Source of the DNA: Rhypophila decipiens
Taxonomy: Eukaryota; Ascomycota; Sordariomycetes; Sordariales; Naviculisporaceae
Assembly (NCBI GenBank): GCA_033297075.1
Contig: MU858055.1
Location: 1 to 64,000 of the forward strand
Direction: 5' to 3'
Length of the DNA stretch: 64,000 nucleotides
Below the pieces are notes generated by a model, which was not told the DNA's origin, did not search any database, and saw only the letters and a list, made by a program, of their open reading frames with translations. This document shows, one piece after another, positions 10,747 through 21,411 of the stretch. The stretch's first letter is position 1. Every line of letters starts with the position of its first letter. The translations under genes were made by a program, and so were the position numbers.

Positions 10747-13047
10747 ATGAACGAGAACATGCAGCACCAGCGCCATCGCCAGCACATGATGCGGCCTCCA
10801 CAGCTTGATCCTTATTCCCCTTACGATCCAACCCGGCAGCCCTCATCCTATGGATTCCAAAGCTACTCGCATGGATTGCCTCTAAAGAGAACATTCTCGG
10901 GTGCCGCAAACTCGTCCATCGGTGCCCAAGATGACAGCATTAACATCAACTCCCCGACCCGGGCCGAGGATGAAGACGCTCCTCGTTCCAAGCGTCTCCG
11001 GACCACAAGACAGAACCAGCACGAAACCCAGAACTTGCACCAGGACGAGCCATTGCATACTCTCCCTGCCCTCATGCCTCCATTTGCACCAAGCAGTGTG
11101 ATTCCAGAGAGGAGGGCCGGTCTCTGGGACCACCTCTACGCACCAACTTACGCACCAACTTACGCACCAACTTACGCACCAACGCCACTTGAACCTTCGC
11201 CGTGGCCCCAAGCCATTCCGGAACTCCGGCCGGGGTCACTGATGTCAACTTATTCAGCATCATACCCAACCCAATTCCCGCCGTATCCTTTCCTCGGTCC
11301 ACCGGTTCGATCACCATTCTACTTCCCTGCTGGTCAAAGACCTGCATCCGCAGAGGTCCCTCAGTGCAACTACCCAGGCACCCACTCAGAAGACAATCAC
11401 CAAGGCAGCTCCCGGGGGTCTGAACACCCTGAGTCGTCTTGCGAGGACTGCTATGACTCTCTTTCTGAAGGTCGGGGGTCATATGAATCCTCCGAGCCCG
11501 GCAGCGAAGTTGACGACGGGAGCGTTCTCGACCAAGATGACGAGTCGAATGAGAGAGCTGGGACTTCTGATTCCCCTTCGACTGGCGTTTCTTCAGCCGC
11601 CGCCAACAATCTCCAGTCTTCTCTCGCACAGGAGCTCTCCGCCAGCGACCCTATTTCCAGTGCTCACAAAGTTCAACCGGAAGAGAGCAAGGCCCCTGAA
11701 GACTGCGCATCGCCTGGTTTTGGGACCACTTCAGCCCCCGGTACAGCGGCGGAGACTGGTGTCGAGAACGACGAGAGCGTTGAGAATGCCATGGTCAATC
11801 TCATGACCGCGTTGAGATACATCGAATACGACTACATCGACACGACTGTTCATGTCGGCACTAAGGATCTCGGACCGCTCGCACGTAGTTTGGAACGCTA
11901 CCTGGTTTGGTTTATTGAGTGGCAGGGTTACTCGCTAGGCCGTTATGAGTTCAAGCCATATGCGAATGAGTATGAGTATGAGGACTCGGACACGTCGTCT
12001 GTCACTCTGGATGGCCTCAAGACTCCTCCGCCAACCACGTACCCCTATCCGAACACGGCTCCTGAAGAAGATGATCATGCTTATGCTTCTGGAGATGATG
12101 GCGCAGACTATCAGGAGGCAGATGAAGCAGGCCTTCTTGGGGAGCGACTGGCGGCGAAACCACAAGTTCCTGATGTTATTACGATCCATGACAGTGACAG
12201 CGAGGACGAATTTGTCCCACAAACACCTTCAAAGAATAAGGATGAGCAGAAGGAGGTCATTATCATCCATGACAGCGACAGCGACAGCGACATTTTGAGC
12301 GACGTGGACGAATCTACAGACCATGACGGTATGGGTGAGTCCAGTGCCAGCGACGTTGCCCAAGAAGCACAGTGCACATCTGTTCATATGCCCTTTGGCC
12401 GCATCGGGTTCCTTGCGCCTCCTTCCGGAAGTCTCACCGACGAGAGACACGGTACACCAGATCTCAGGAAGAAGGAGGATACGAGGCCCATGGCAAGAGA
12501 CGAACCACGTGGTTTCTTGGCGCCTCCTGAACAATTCCATCCCCAGAAGGCTGCCTATACCCCCAACTACTTTCATGAGGGGCCCGACTCTGAGGACAAG
12601 TACTACGAGGTCGAGGAGGAGGGCTACGAATCCGAGATTGACGACGAGTGCAAGGAGGAGGAGGACCCCAGATCCGAGGTGTGCATCCGTACGGATGGCT
12701 ATTGCAAGCACGACGAGGATCCCAACTCGTGCGAGCGTTGCCCTCCGCTCTCGTACGAAGAGAGCAACTTTCGCGCCATCTCCACCTGGATCAGGGAGAC
12801 TGAGCGCTCCAACAACTCGTCGTCGGGGTTCGAAGGCTGCACCAGCAGCTATGAAGCACAGCCCCACGAGGGGAGCGGAAGCCAGGCCGGCGGGAAGCCA
12901 AAGAGAGAGGAGGCGGGGTGGTTCAAGAGAGGTTATCACGTGCCTGAGGTCCACACCGATAATGAGGAGGATTCAGGACGAGAGGTTCTCTTGTTGCCGC
13001 ATCTGTCGGCTGAGATGACGGCAGGAGTATTTGATATGAGGTGGTGA
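10747..13047 (+). CDS. Acidic disordered protein with paired SIM-like motifs
   Basis: An intronless frame of 766 residues in good ATG context, behind a CT-rich leader. I recognise no catalytic domain. The N-terminal third is rich in Pro, Tyr, Gln and His and holds four tandem YAPT units (residues 131-146, encoded by a 12-bp DNA repeat). The middle contains one conserved-looking, more ordered block at about residues 350-400 (MTALRYIEYDYIDTT, then LVWFIEWQGYSLGRYEF). Two motifs follow, VITIHDSDSEDE at residue 477 and VIIIHDSDSDSD at residue 504: a hydrophobic core followed by Ser/Asp repeats, the pattern of phospho-regulated SUMO-interacting motifs. GFLAPP occurs twice around 550-600. The C-terminal third is acidic with a few clustered cysteines (YCKHDEDPNSCERCPP). 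A nuclear SUMO-linked scaffold or regulator is an inference; the gene itself is well supported. Confidence 0.75.
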   Translation: MNENMQHQRHRQHMMRPPQLDPYSPYDPTRQPSSYGFQSYSHGLPLKRTFSGAANSSIGAQDDSININSPTRAEDEDAPRSKRLRTTRQNQHETQNLHQDEPLHTLPALMPPFAPSSVIPERRAGLWDHLYAPTYAPTYAPTYAPTPLEPSPWPQAIPELRPGSLMSTYSASYPTQFPPYPFLGPPVRSPFYFPAGQRPASAEVPQCNYPGTHSEDNHQGSSRGSEHPESSCEDCYDSLSEGRGSYESSEPGSEVDDGSVLDQDDESNERAGTSDSPSTGVSSAAANNLQSSLAQELSASDPISSAHKVQPEESKAPEDCASPGFGTTSAPGTAAETGVENDESVENAMVNLMTALRYIEYDYIDTTVHVGTKDLGPLARSLERYLVWFIEWQGYSLGRYEFKPYANEYEYEDSDTSSVTLDGLKTPPPTTYPYPNTAPEEDDHAYASGDDGADYQEADEAGLLGERLAAKPQVPDVITIHDSDSEDEFVPQTPSKNKDEQKEVIIIHDSDSDSDILSDVDESTDHDGMGESSASDVAQEAQCTSVHMPFGRIGFLAPPSGSLTDERHGTPDLRKKEDTRPMARDEPRGFLAPPEQFHPQKAAYTPNYFHEGPDSEDKYYEVEEEGYESEIDDECKEEEDPRSEVCIRTDGYCKHDEDPNSCERCPPLSYEESNFRAISTWIRETERSNNSSSGFEGCTSSYEAQPHEGSGSQAGGKPKREEAGWFKRGYHVPEVHTDNEEDSGREVLLLPHLSAEMTAGVFDMRW
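11137..11184 (+). repeat. Four-copy 12-bp coding tandem repeat (YAPT)
   Basis: Units of tacgcaccaact begin at 11137, 11149, 11161 and 11173; only the last base of the fourth differs. The period is a multiple of three and lies in frame, so copy-number change would lengthen or shorten the YAPT run without a frameshift. Confidence 0.9.
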
Positions 13048-13556
13048 TAAAGGTGTGTTCATATATGGTCTGTATATATGGGCTTGGTGGGGCGTCGGTT
13101 TGGGTGAAGGGGACAAGGGCTCTGGGGGGAGGGCGCCGTGGTTTTTTCAAGTATGATGTTATTTTCTTTTCTTTGTGTGCTGCAGATTGATTGATGACGG
13201 GAAAAGGGGGATCACCTAGGGCCGGGCAGATTCGTCCTGCCCAGCTCCGACCGATGAGCTCATATTCTTTTTTTTGGACCGATGAAGTTATATCGGGCTG
13301 CTCTCAGACTAGTTATCTCTAGTAAAAAAAAACCAAAAACCAAAAAAAAGAATACACCACTCTTATGTATATCTGTTCTTTGCTGCATGTGACTGCTTCT
13401 GGGCCATCGGACGAGTAGACAAAGTGCCCGAGTAAATGCGAGCGAATCCTATCAGGTGCTCCGCATCTGCAGGCTTTTGCGGATCGTCTTGGTAATTATG
13501 ACAGGCAAGACGGGGATCTAAAAGATGTCTCCGGCTTGGAGGGACTCTGTGATGGT
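13048..13556. other. Convergent 3' flanks
   Basis: This separates the ends of two convergent genes. It contains an A-rich run at about 13323-13352 and a T-run near 13266. No coding or RNA feature is apparent. Confidence 0.5.
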
Positions 13557-15034
13557 CTATTCATGCCACATCAACCTCCTAAGCCTCTCCTTCTCTTCCT
13601 CTCCACCAAAAATCACGTCGATGCCTTGTCTCGCTAGGGCACAGATCTCGGACCTGCTGAGGCCAAAGTGCTCGGCCACAAGGGCGTACTCGTTTGACAA
13701 AGGGCTGCCGAAGACGCCCACGTCGTCGGTCTGAGGAGAAAGAGTCAGCATATTCTTCAAGTTTTGACTTGAATTTGAAAAGTTGATTCGTTCGAGTGAA
13801 GCAAGGAAAGAGATGAGATGGAGCTGAATCAAACTACTTACCCCCAGGACGATATTGCAGTTCTTGACTTTGTACCATTCCTGGAAGTGACTGCTTATTA
13901 TTTCATGGTTAGCACGCTACTTGATCATTCTGTCATGTTCTTGTCCCGATTGACAAAACGAAAAAGAACTCACTGATCCCCATAATCCCCCGTAATCATC
14001 CCAGCCCTGACGTTACAACTCAGACACAGCTCCAATCCCACCCCCCCACGGCGAATAACCTTCTCTTTGATCCCCTCGCTCAAGTGAATAACATGACCCA
14101 ATCGATCGGGCGGTCCCCATAGGAGTAACATGTCCAATTCATCATCTGTACCTGAACTCTCGGCTTCGCCAAAGTGAAGAGTCACGCCCACACCAGGAAT
14201 TTCTCTCTTGGCCTTCTGAAATACGGGCGCGAGGTGTTGTATCTCCGTGCGGGCGGGATCCCCTGCCAAATCGAGACCTACTACACCCTTGTTGAAGAAC
14301 TGTTTGGTGAGAGAGAGAACTTCTTCTGCTTCGGGGAGGGAGTTGCGGCGGTCGATGGTTAGGATTAGATTTGTCTTCATTGACGGGTTTGCATCGTGTG
14401 ATAGAGACTGGGCGGATTCGAACTGGGAAATGGCGTCTAGGATGGTTTGGATGTAATCTGCTTTTGAAAGGGCCGCTTGAGGCATCGCCCGAGGAGTTGT
14501 TCGTAGTTCGAGGTAGACTACCCCGTCGGCGGCAAAGTCTTGGAGGACGGATAGGGTGGTGTAGGTTAGGGCCCATTTCGTGTCGACGAGGCGGTATATG
14601 TATCTTGAGAAGAGAGGGAAGAAGCTGTATCGAGGATTTTAGGCAAGGGGACCATTTTGACAAGGGCGGTTTGTGAGGGGGAGGTGGCTTGTGGTTTTCT
14701 TTCATAAGGAAGGAGAGACTCACGTTGTGAGGTCGTAGTCGTGCTTTCCCTCAGGCATCTCAATCAGCGGATCTGGTAGGTCCACCACGCTCTGAGCTGA
14801 CTCCCCCTTCTTCTTGAGCCATACCTCGTGGAGACATTGCCGGCTGATGCTGCCGCTTAGATGGGCATGAAGCTATTCATACTCGAGATGTCAGGTCACG
14901 GGTAGACTGTTGTGAGAGGTTCACTTATTGGAATGTTGAACCGTGGGAAAATCGAGCCGTACTTCAATCTTAGGCAGCGCCCGGAAGTCGATCATCTCGG
15001 CACCGGGAGTCACTTCTGTTGTGGGATTGAACAT
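13557..15034 (-). CDS. Adenosine deaminase-like protein (ADAL/MAPDA type)
   Basis: Five exons (15034-14963, 14872-14724, 14624-13974, 13890-13842, 13730-13557) join in phase to 364 residues, close to the length of ADAL enzymes. These zinc hydrolases deaminate adenine nucleosides or nucleotides; the characterised ADAL subgroup acts on N6-methyl-AMP. Zinc and catalytic motifs are in the expected order: HAH in the block LHAHLSGS (His26, His28, right after intron 1), YLELRTTPR, LDLAGDP, LHFGEAE (His and Glu), DRLGHVIHL, and LGTDDVGVFGS with Asp309/Asp310. The small exons 1 and 4 (72 and 49 bp) are easily missed, but without them the first histidines and the LG before TDD lose their context. Assignment to the ADAL group and not to classical adenosine deaminase rests on the ELRTTPR block and the HLSGS motif. 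Substrate preference cannot be read from the sequence. Confidence 0.92.
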
Positions 15035-17370
15035 ATGCCGGGGCCGAGTGTCGGTGGGATTTTGGATGAGGCGGATGTTAAATCACGGACATCATGTTCA
15101 ACTCGCCCGTGTGCGACCTATGGCAGCAGCAGAGGTGTCTTGTCTTGTAGCGAGGGTCCAATTTTTGACCCAATTAACATAATCGGAAGGCACCTCTAAC
15201 AACCAGCCAACCAGCTGCAGGTGGAGATACGGGTATCGATCTTCATTGGGAAGGAAGTGATGGTCTGGAATTATCCACCGACTTGACTTGCTTCCCGTTA
15301 CTAGCAGGCACCTGCGGCAGATCTGACAGATATCGATATGGGAGGACCATCTGATCGTCGGCTATCCGCCGCTTGATATAAATGACACACATAGCAGGCG
15401 GGAAGATGGTTTGCTCGCCGGGTCATGTATCCCATCCTTGTACAAGGCTAGAAGGGGAATTTTCGACTCGGCCGCATAAATGAACTCCAGTCTACAGACA
15501 TGGTGCAAGAATGATACTGCCTCATAATGAGAGGTAAGATTCCTCAAGAAGACAGAAAAAATGGTCCGATATGCATCTCGGCAGCCAACTCGGTCTCCGG
15601 ACCGGATACGGAGCCGTGAAAATTTGAGCCCCGACCCGACGTTAAACGGCAGGGGCCTTGTGGGTTTCGAGGTCAGGAATCACGCGAGGGGCTCCGTAAT
15701 TCAGAATTGAAGTCACCACTTTGCCGGCTTGCATGATATCCTGATCCATATCAATTTATGGCATACAGTAATGCCCCCACGATCTCACGATTCCACGGCC
15801 GTGGTAACGGAACAAAAAAATCGGCACAGATCTTGAATCACAACCTCATTTATACGCCGTCAAAGTATCGATCTCGCTGCATGGTTTCTTTATCAGCTGC
15901 ATCTGGAGTCCTCTGAGAAATTGAGCCAAGTCACAAGGGTCCTTTTGAAGCTTGGGGTTTGTTTACTGCAAAATGGTATATTGCACTCCATATTTCTCGA
16001 CCCGGTTGAAGGGGATCGGGACTCGGGATTAGATTCGGTGGACTGTAAATTCGTTGATTCATTTAATTGGCAGCAAAATCCCAGCGAGTTCGTCGAGTTT
16101 TTGGTTCGCATTTGCTGTCGGAGTTACCCCTATTTACTGGGTTTCCGGGGAGACGAGCCGGTAAAGTTCGACCTCGATTTTAAGGAAGACCGTTGGTACA
16201 GTTGCATTCGGACAGGGCCAGGATGAGGATCTATCAAAGCGCAGAGAAGGTGGTATCGATGGAGGTTGACACCAACCGGGTCATTGAGGTTGCCAGTTTG
16301 CGACCGAATCAAATGTAAAATTTTCGAGCCTGTGAGTTGCGGGAGAAAACTGACCTTTATCGTCGTTGCTGACATTAGCTACCTTCAGCGAGTGTTGAGA
16401 TATTATGAATTTCTGATCATGTCTCCATCGTAGCCTCCCGCTCATCCCGGGGTATGGGATGCACTTGCGGATTTGGCTGCACACGATTCAGGGGTCACCA
16501 TGGTAAGGATTAAGCATACCATTAAATAAGAATACGGTAGCCAATAATTACGGCGCACGACCGTAGCTTAAACGGTATTTTTAAGGATAAAAGACATTTG
16601 CAACTTTGATCTGTTTACGCCATCGGCATGCATATTAGGATGAACACGGTTTCGTTCTAAAGATGGCTGAATAATGGCCGGCGGCTGCCTTCGATAAGCA
16701 TCACGCAGACATCGATCTCCAAAGGCCATACACAACAAAGCTTACCCCGTAAAAAGCACCGAATTGAGGCTACACTGGTGTCATGGGAGAAACTGATAAC
16801 ATGCCCGGGGATATGGATATCGAGACCCAGTAAACCAATCGAATCAAGGCGGTGGTGGTCCGTGCGTGCCAAGCCTTTGGTGCAGCTTGCAGCTTGCTAA
16901 TAGGGGAGAGCCACTCCGTACCAAGTCCCGCCCCAATTCCAGGAGAAGGCTCCTCTAAAGCCCCCAACTTTTCAAATTTCGATTCCCTCGCTCCTTGTTC
17001 ACGACACCTTCATTCAAGTCCATCACAATTCGTTTTCTAGAAACTGTTCTCGCGGTGAAGGGGACGACCCAAAAAACAATTAGAGAGAGATCCAACCTCG
17101 GGTCGTTGTTCTGCGTCCAACACAAATCGCCTTTCACTGTCCAGGTTCAATTTCAAGATCGTCCCCACTTGTCATTTCGGCCGGTCGCCAAGAGTCTGCG
17201 CTAGCGAGCACCCAACTGGCCCACTGCACTCCTTTTGCCCTCCCCCAAGGCCTCAGCAGCTTGACCGTCGACAATCTCCATCTGCCCTTCCGACCCATCG
17301 ACGAAATCCGGCGTTCGTCATCTCGTCAATCTCGAACAACAACAATTGTCGATCGGTTCAACCACGCACA
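15035..17370. other. Intergenic desert, 2.3 kb
   Basis: No frame resembles a known protein. The longest (15921-16226, plus strand) is about 100 codons with no family features. The last few hundred bases before 17371 form the leader of the G-beta gene and are pyrimidine-rich with stretches of CGACAATC-type sequence. No RNA gene was found. Confidence 0.5.
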
Positions 17371-18729
17371 ATGGACCAAGGCAGACCGAGCGATGTGTCG
17401 CCCGAGGCGATGCAGGCACGCATTCAGCAAGCGCGTCGCGAGGCCGAGACGCTGAAGGACAGAATCAAGCGGAAAAAGGATGAGCTTGCCGACACCACGC
17501 GTGAGTTGCGACCAATTCTATCCTATGCGCCTCTCTTTTCGGCTTGGATATTGCTGCCTCTGCGCATTTGGAATGATGAGTGCTCACTTTTGTCTTGACA
17601 GTTCGCCATATTGCGATGGACAGCCACGCCGCGATCCCCAAGAACCAGCTGATGCGGACCAAGAGGACGTTGAAGGGCCATCTCGCCAAAATCTATGCCA
17701 TGCACTGGTCGACCGACCGGAGGCATCTCGTTTCGGCTTCTCAGGACGGCAAGCTCATCATTTGGGATGCATACACAACTAACAAGGTCCACGCCATTCC
17801 TCTCCGATCGTCGTGGGTCATGACCTGTGCCTACGCCCCGAGCGGTAATTACGTCGCATGCGGCGGTCTCGACAACATTTGCTCCATCTATAACCTTAAC
17901 CAGAACCGCGATGGGCCCACCCGTGTGGCTCGCGAACTGTCGGGTCATGCCGGTTACTTATCATGCTGCCGTTTTATCAACGACCGCAGCATCCTCACCT
18001 CGTCGGGCGACATGACTTGCATGAAGTGGGACATTGAGACCGGGACCAAGACGATTGAGTTTGCCGACCATTTAGGAGATGTGATGAGCATCAGCCTCAA
18101 CCCTACGAACCAGAACACGTTTATTTCTGGTGCCTGCGATGCTTTCGCCAAGCTGTGGGACATCCGTGCTGGCAAGGCGGTGCAGACTTTTGCTGGCCAC
18201 GAGTCCGACATCAACGCCATCCAGTTCTTCCCCGACGGGCATTCCTTTGTAACCGGCTCCGACGATGCCACCTGCCGTCTTTTCGACATTCGCGCGGATC
18301 GCGAACTGAATGTATACGGGGTAAGTGGTCAATTGGCACCTCCGCAGTTCGGCTCGGCCTGTGGCGCTAACCTTGTTTGCAGTCGGAGTCCATCCTTTGT
18401 GGCATTACCTCCGTCGCCACGTCTGTTTCCGGCCGCCTCCTTTTCGCTGGTTATGATGACTTTGAGTGCAAGGTAAGCTATTGCATATCTGTATATTTTG
18501 GTAGAGCGCTGTACTAATGCTGCACTTAGGTTTGGGACGTTACCCGTGGCGAGAAGGTTGGCTCGCTGGTTGGCCATGAGAACCGCGTGAGCTGCCTTGG
18601 TGTTTCCAACGATGCGATAAGTTTGTGCACGGGATCTTGGGATTCTCTGGTACGTTTCCCCCGTCTTTCAGGCTGCGTAACTGTAAACTGACAGACACAC
18701 CATCACAGCTCAAAATCTGGGCATACTAA
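17371..18729 (+). CDS. gnb-1: Heterotrimeric G-protein beta subunit
   Basis: Five exons (17371-17500, 17602-18320, 18383-18472, 18530-18649, 18709-18729) give 359 residues, the usual length of fungal G-beta. The last exon encodes only LKIWAY and the stop. The protein forms the beta-gamma dimer that signals from plasma-membrane receptors and controls conidiation, mating and cAMP output in ascomycetes. Residues 1-45 make the N-terminal coiled coil that pairs with gamma ([24 protein letters not shown]). The remainder is a seven-bladed WD40 propeller, with repeats seen as [13 protein letters not shown]...[15 protein letters not shown]...[14 protein letters not shown]...[14 protein letters not shown]...LFD and [11 protein letters not shown]...IWAY. 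No key residue appears lost. The gene for its likely chaperone partner, a phosducin-like protein, lies on the same strand 6.4 kb downstream. Confidence 0.97.
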
Positions 18730-19550
18730 ACGCGTTCACGATTCTGACATGAATTGTCCTCTGGATACCCGACTCACCACCTGCGCCGCTTTGAAAGACC
18801 ACTACGTGCTTTTTTTTGTTCTAATTCAACCTGATAACGCCTTTTTTTAATCCATGCGGTCTGGCGTAGACAGGACGAAGTCACGACATCCTTTTTCTCA
18901 GCAATTTTTCACCCTTTCTCGAGTTAAGCCATCAGCCTGGTTCCATCCATTGACAATAACCGTTGGTTCAGCTTCGCGTGGTGTCCTATTTCGACAAGTT
19001 TTATTTTCCCCTGCATTATATTTGTCAGGCGGCTTTTGCGAGTACCCATGGCAGCTTTTATATCTCGGCCTCCTTCCTTCCTCTTTACTCTGGCGACATT
19101 CTGATCCATCAACATGGCCAGTCAAACCTTGGATCGTCTCCCTGTTGGCACGCCACCCAACTACACGAACCGGAAGCCGCGGTGGTGTCGAGGCTCGGTC
19201 TTGATCGAGAGATTAGGCCTGGCCGGCCTTCGTTTTAATCTGCAGTGCCGACGCTATGCCAATCCGCCTTTCTCTGAATCCTTCTTCATATACCTATTCG
19301 CCCTTACAGCCCGATGTTTACCAATACTTATTGCATCTTGTCGACCTGATTTTCCTTATTCCCTCCATCACACTTCTACTAACTTTTTTCCTTATCTCTG
19401 TTTTTTTCTTCTAGCCTGCTGAGGCGTGGTGGGAGAATACTGGGTTTTACTGTGATATAAAAAGCCCCGCTTTAGGGATTGCGTCAATGGTACTTCTTTT
19501 TGCTTCCTGGTGTCGGTTCTTTTTCTTTTTTTTTGTCCTGATATTGCAAG

Positions 19551-19570
19551 ACGGACGGACGGACGGACGG
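19551..19570. repeat. ACGG microsatellite
   Basis: About five consecutive copies of the tetranucleotide ACGG in non-coding DNA downstream of the G-beta gene. Confidence 0.8.
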
Positions 19571-20109
19571 GATGGCTATCGACTGACAGATAGAGAAGGG
19601 GAGGAGGAAGGCATTGCGGTGAGAGGCAAGGCAGAGATGGTGAGGTTTTTTCTTTGGAATCTTTGAATTATATCCTGCCTTGTTTCCCCAAGTGCAAAGT
19701 TCGTGTGCGTGTATGTGTGCTACTCTCGTGTGGAGTGTTTTGTCGCCATATCAACCGCTTTTATCTTGTCCTTTTCGTCTTCTTTTTCATCTTTTTCTTG
19801 TCATTTGCTCTGCTTAATTCGTGGTTACGCCCGCTCATCGATCAAGTACTTACAGGACGAAAGACCGAAAGAAAAGATTATGATGAAGGTGTTGAGGAGG
19901 AGGGGGCTATCATTTGTTTCTTTTCTTGATATGGCGGGACGAAGGGGGACGAATGGGAGGATGAATCCCAGGGAGGGAAAGATATGAGGAGCGGGAGAGG
20001 CGATGGATGGAATTGAGCAGACGAACGATCATACCCTTTATTCTCTAACAACACATAGCCACAAACACGAGTTTTTCTTTTTCTGTATTTTTGTTTTTCC
20101 AGACTCTTG

Positions 20110-20310
20110 CTTGCCTGTCTACCAGCCTGCCTGTCCCTGTCTATCTGTCCTGGTCCTGTCTATCTGTCCTGGTCCTGTCTATCTGTCCTGTCCCCTCGTC
20201 TACTTATCTGCCTGTCTACCTGTCTACCGTGTCATGGCACGCCTACCTGTCAAGATCTCTGTCTGACCTGTCCACGGTGCCTGTCTACCTCTGCCTGTCT
20301 GCCCGCCATA
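20110..20310. repeat. C/T-rich minisatellite
   Basis: A 19-bp unit is repeated three times at 20136-20154, 20155-20173 and 20174-20192 (the third diverges at its last bases). It sits inside a longer degenerate run of CTGTC, CTATC and CCTGTCTACC words. One strand is almost purely pyrimidine for about 200 bp, so open frames read through it (rich in Leu, Ser, Cys, Tyr) are artefacts of the repeat. Confidence 0.85.
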
Positions 20311-20551
20311 CCTCTCCCTGTCTACTTTGCCTGGCTGTGCTGTATCATAGTTGTTGGCGATGATGGTTATCATTGTTGAGAGTTTGAGCCGAAAGCTTGA
20401 TGATGGTCGATATTTCCAAGTTCCGTTCGTGCGTTGTGACCTGACCCTGGACTCTCTTGCTTCTGCGTTTAGTTGGTCGGCTGAACTGTGGGACGAAGTC
20501 ATCTATATATACCACTGAGCTGAGCACGCCTTTCGGTGATGTGCATGTCAT

Positions 20552-20599
20552 CTTTTGGCCGTGTGGTTCAGTGGTTGAGCGGTTAGCTCCTTAGATGAA
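20552..20599 (+). repeat. tRNA-like repeat arm A
   Basis: The sequence around GGCCGTGTGGTTCAGTGG resembles the 5' half of a tRNA. The D-stem GTTC/GAGC pairs across the loop AGTGGTT, and the stretch fits an RNA polymerase III A-box. No matching B-box or acceptor 3' half follows, so it is not a working tRNA gene. A related copy lies inverted at 21373-21411. Confidence 0.45.
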
Positions 20600-21372
20600 C
20601 GGCGTTGTGCTACTTCCCTATTGTGCCCGACTTCTGAGGTGGCTCAGTTTTGGAAGGAGCTTGCTTGAGCTAACCAGAGTAGATCTATTCTTTGATAGCT
20701 AGGTAGTAATATGTCACGTATTAAACCTACTTTATATTTCTCCTGACATTCTAGTTTTGTACAATGGCTGTACAATGCCCTTTCGCAGGCATATATCTAC
20801 CATGCATACCTACCGCATCGAACACTGGTAGGTTGCAAGTCCTCTGTATAACTCAAGAGCAAGCAGTACCATGTGAGAAACTGCGGAAGATGTTGGTTTT
20901 CTTTTGCTCGATTGAGAAGATGGTGGCACCTCTTGGTGCCTGACGGGTTGTCCTTCCATACATGGAGGATTGAAGATCGGAGACCGTTGGAGATTCCACT
21001 TACCTCTACCGCCTTATCTACCCACCTGCCTGTCTGCCTACTTGGGAAAGTACTCCCCGCATGCTTCTCTTTGGTGGTTTGTCTTTTATCGCCAAAGGGC
21101 AAGGGAAGGAAAAGGGTCTATTTCTTCGCACGTACATACCTGTCAAGTTGAGTCGTGTCTGGTCAGTATCACTCATCAATAAGCCCAGGAGATACACAGC
21201 ATCGACAGATATTGGTACTTGATCGAATTCCACACTGATCAATTGTCAGGCGAGCATGAAAGAGAAAACTTGGACCAAGAAAATGTCCCCAACACAAGCT
21301 AGCCCCGTTTCTATCACCTTTGCTTGAATAGCCCAAATGTAAATTGTTCTCAGTCAGGCACTTCTTACTCAC

Positions 21373-21411
21373 TTGATCTAAAAGCTAATCACTGAACTAC
21401 ATGGCTAAAAG
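21373..21411 (-). repeat. tRNA-like repeat arm B, inverted
   Basis: Read on the minus strand, this matches arm A at 20552-20599 over about 39 bases (CTTTTRGCCRTGTRGTTCAG, then RTTAGCT and TTAGAT). It has a nine-base gap, and nearly all substitutions are G-to-A or C-to-T. A weaker third relative (TTGGCTCAGTGG) starts near 21431 on the plus strand. The copies may be fragments of a tRNA-derived SINE or the ends of a decayed element. Confidence 0.4.

Noticed and set aside
15921..16226. Open frame of about 100 codons in the desert before the G-beta gene
   Set aside because: No family motif, no splice partner and no good start context; consistent with chance.
20003..20379. Leu/Ser/Cys/Tyr-rich open frames
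   Set aside because: They are translations of the C/T-rich minisatellite.
20552..20620. Possible tRNA gene
   Set aside because: A D-arm and A-box-like sequence are present, but there is no pairing anticodon stem, T-arm, B-box or acceptor partner.
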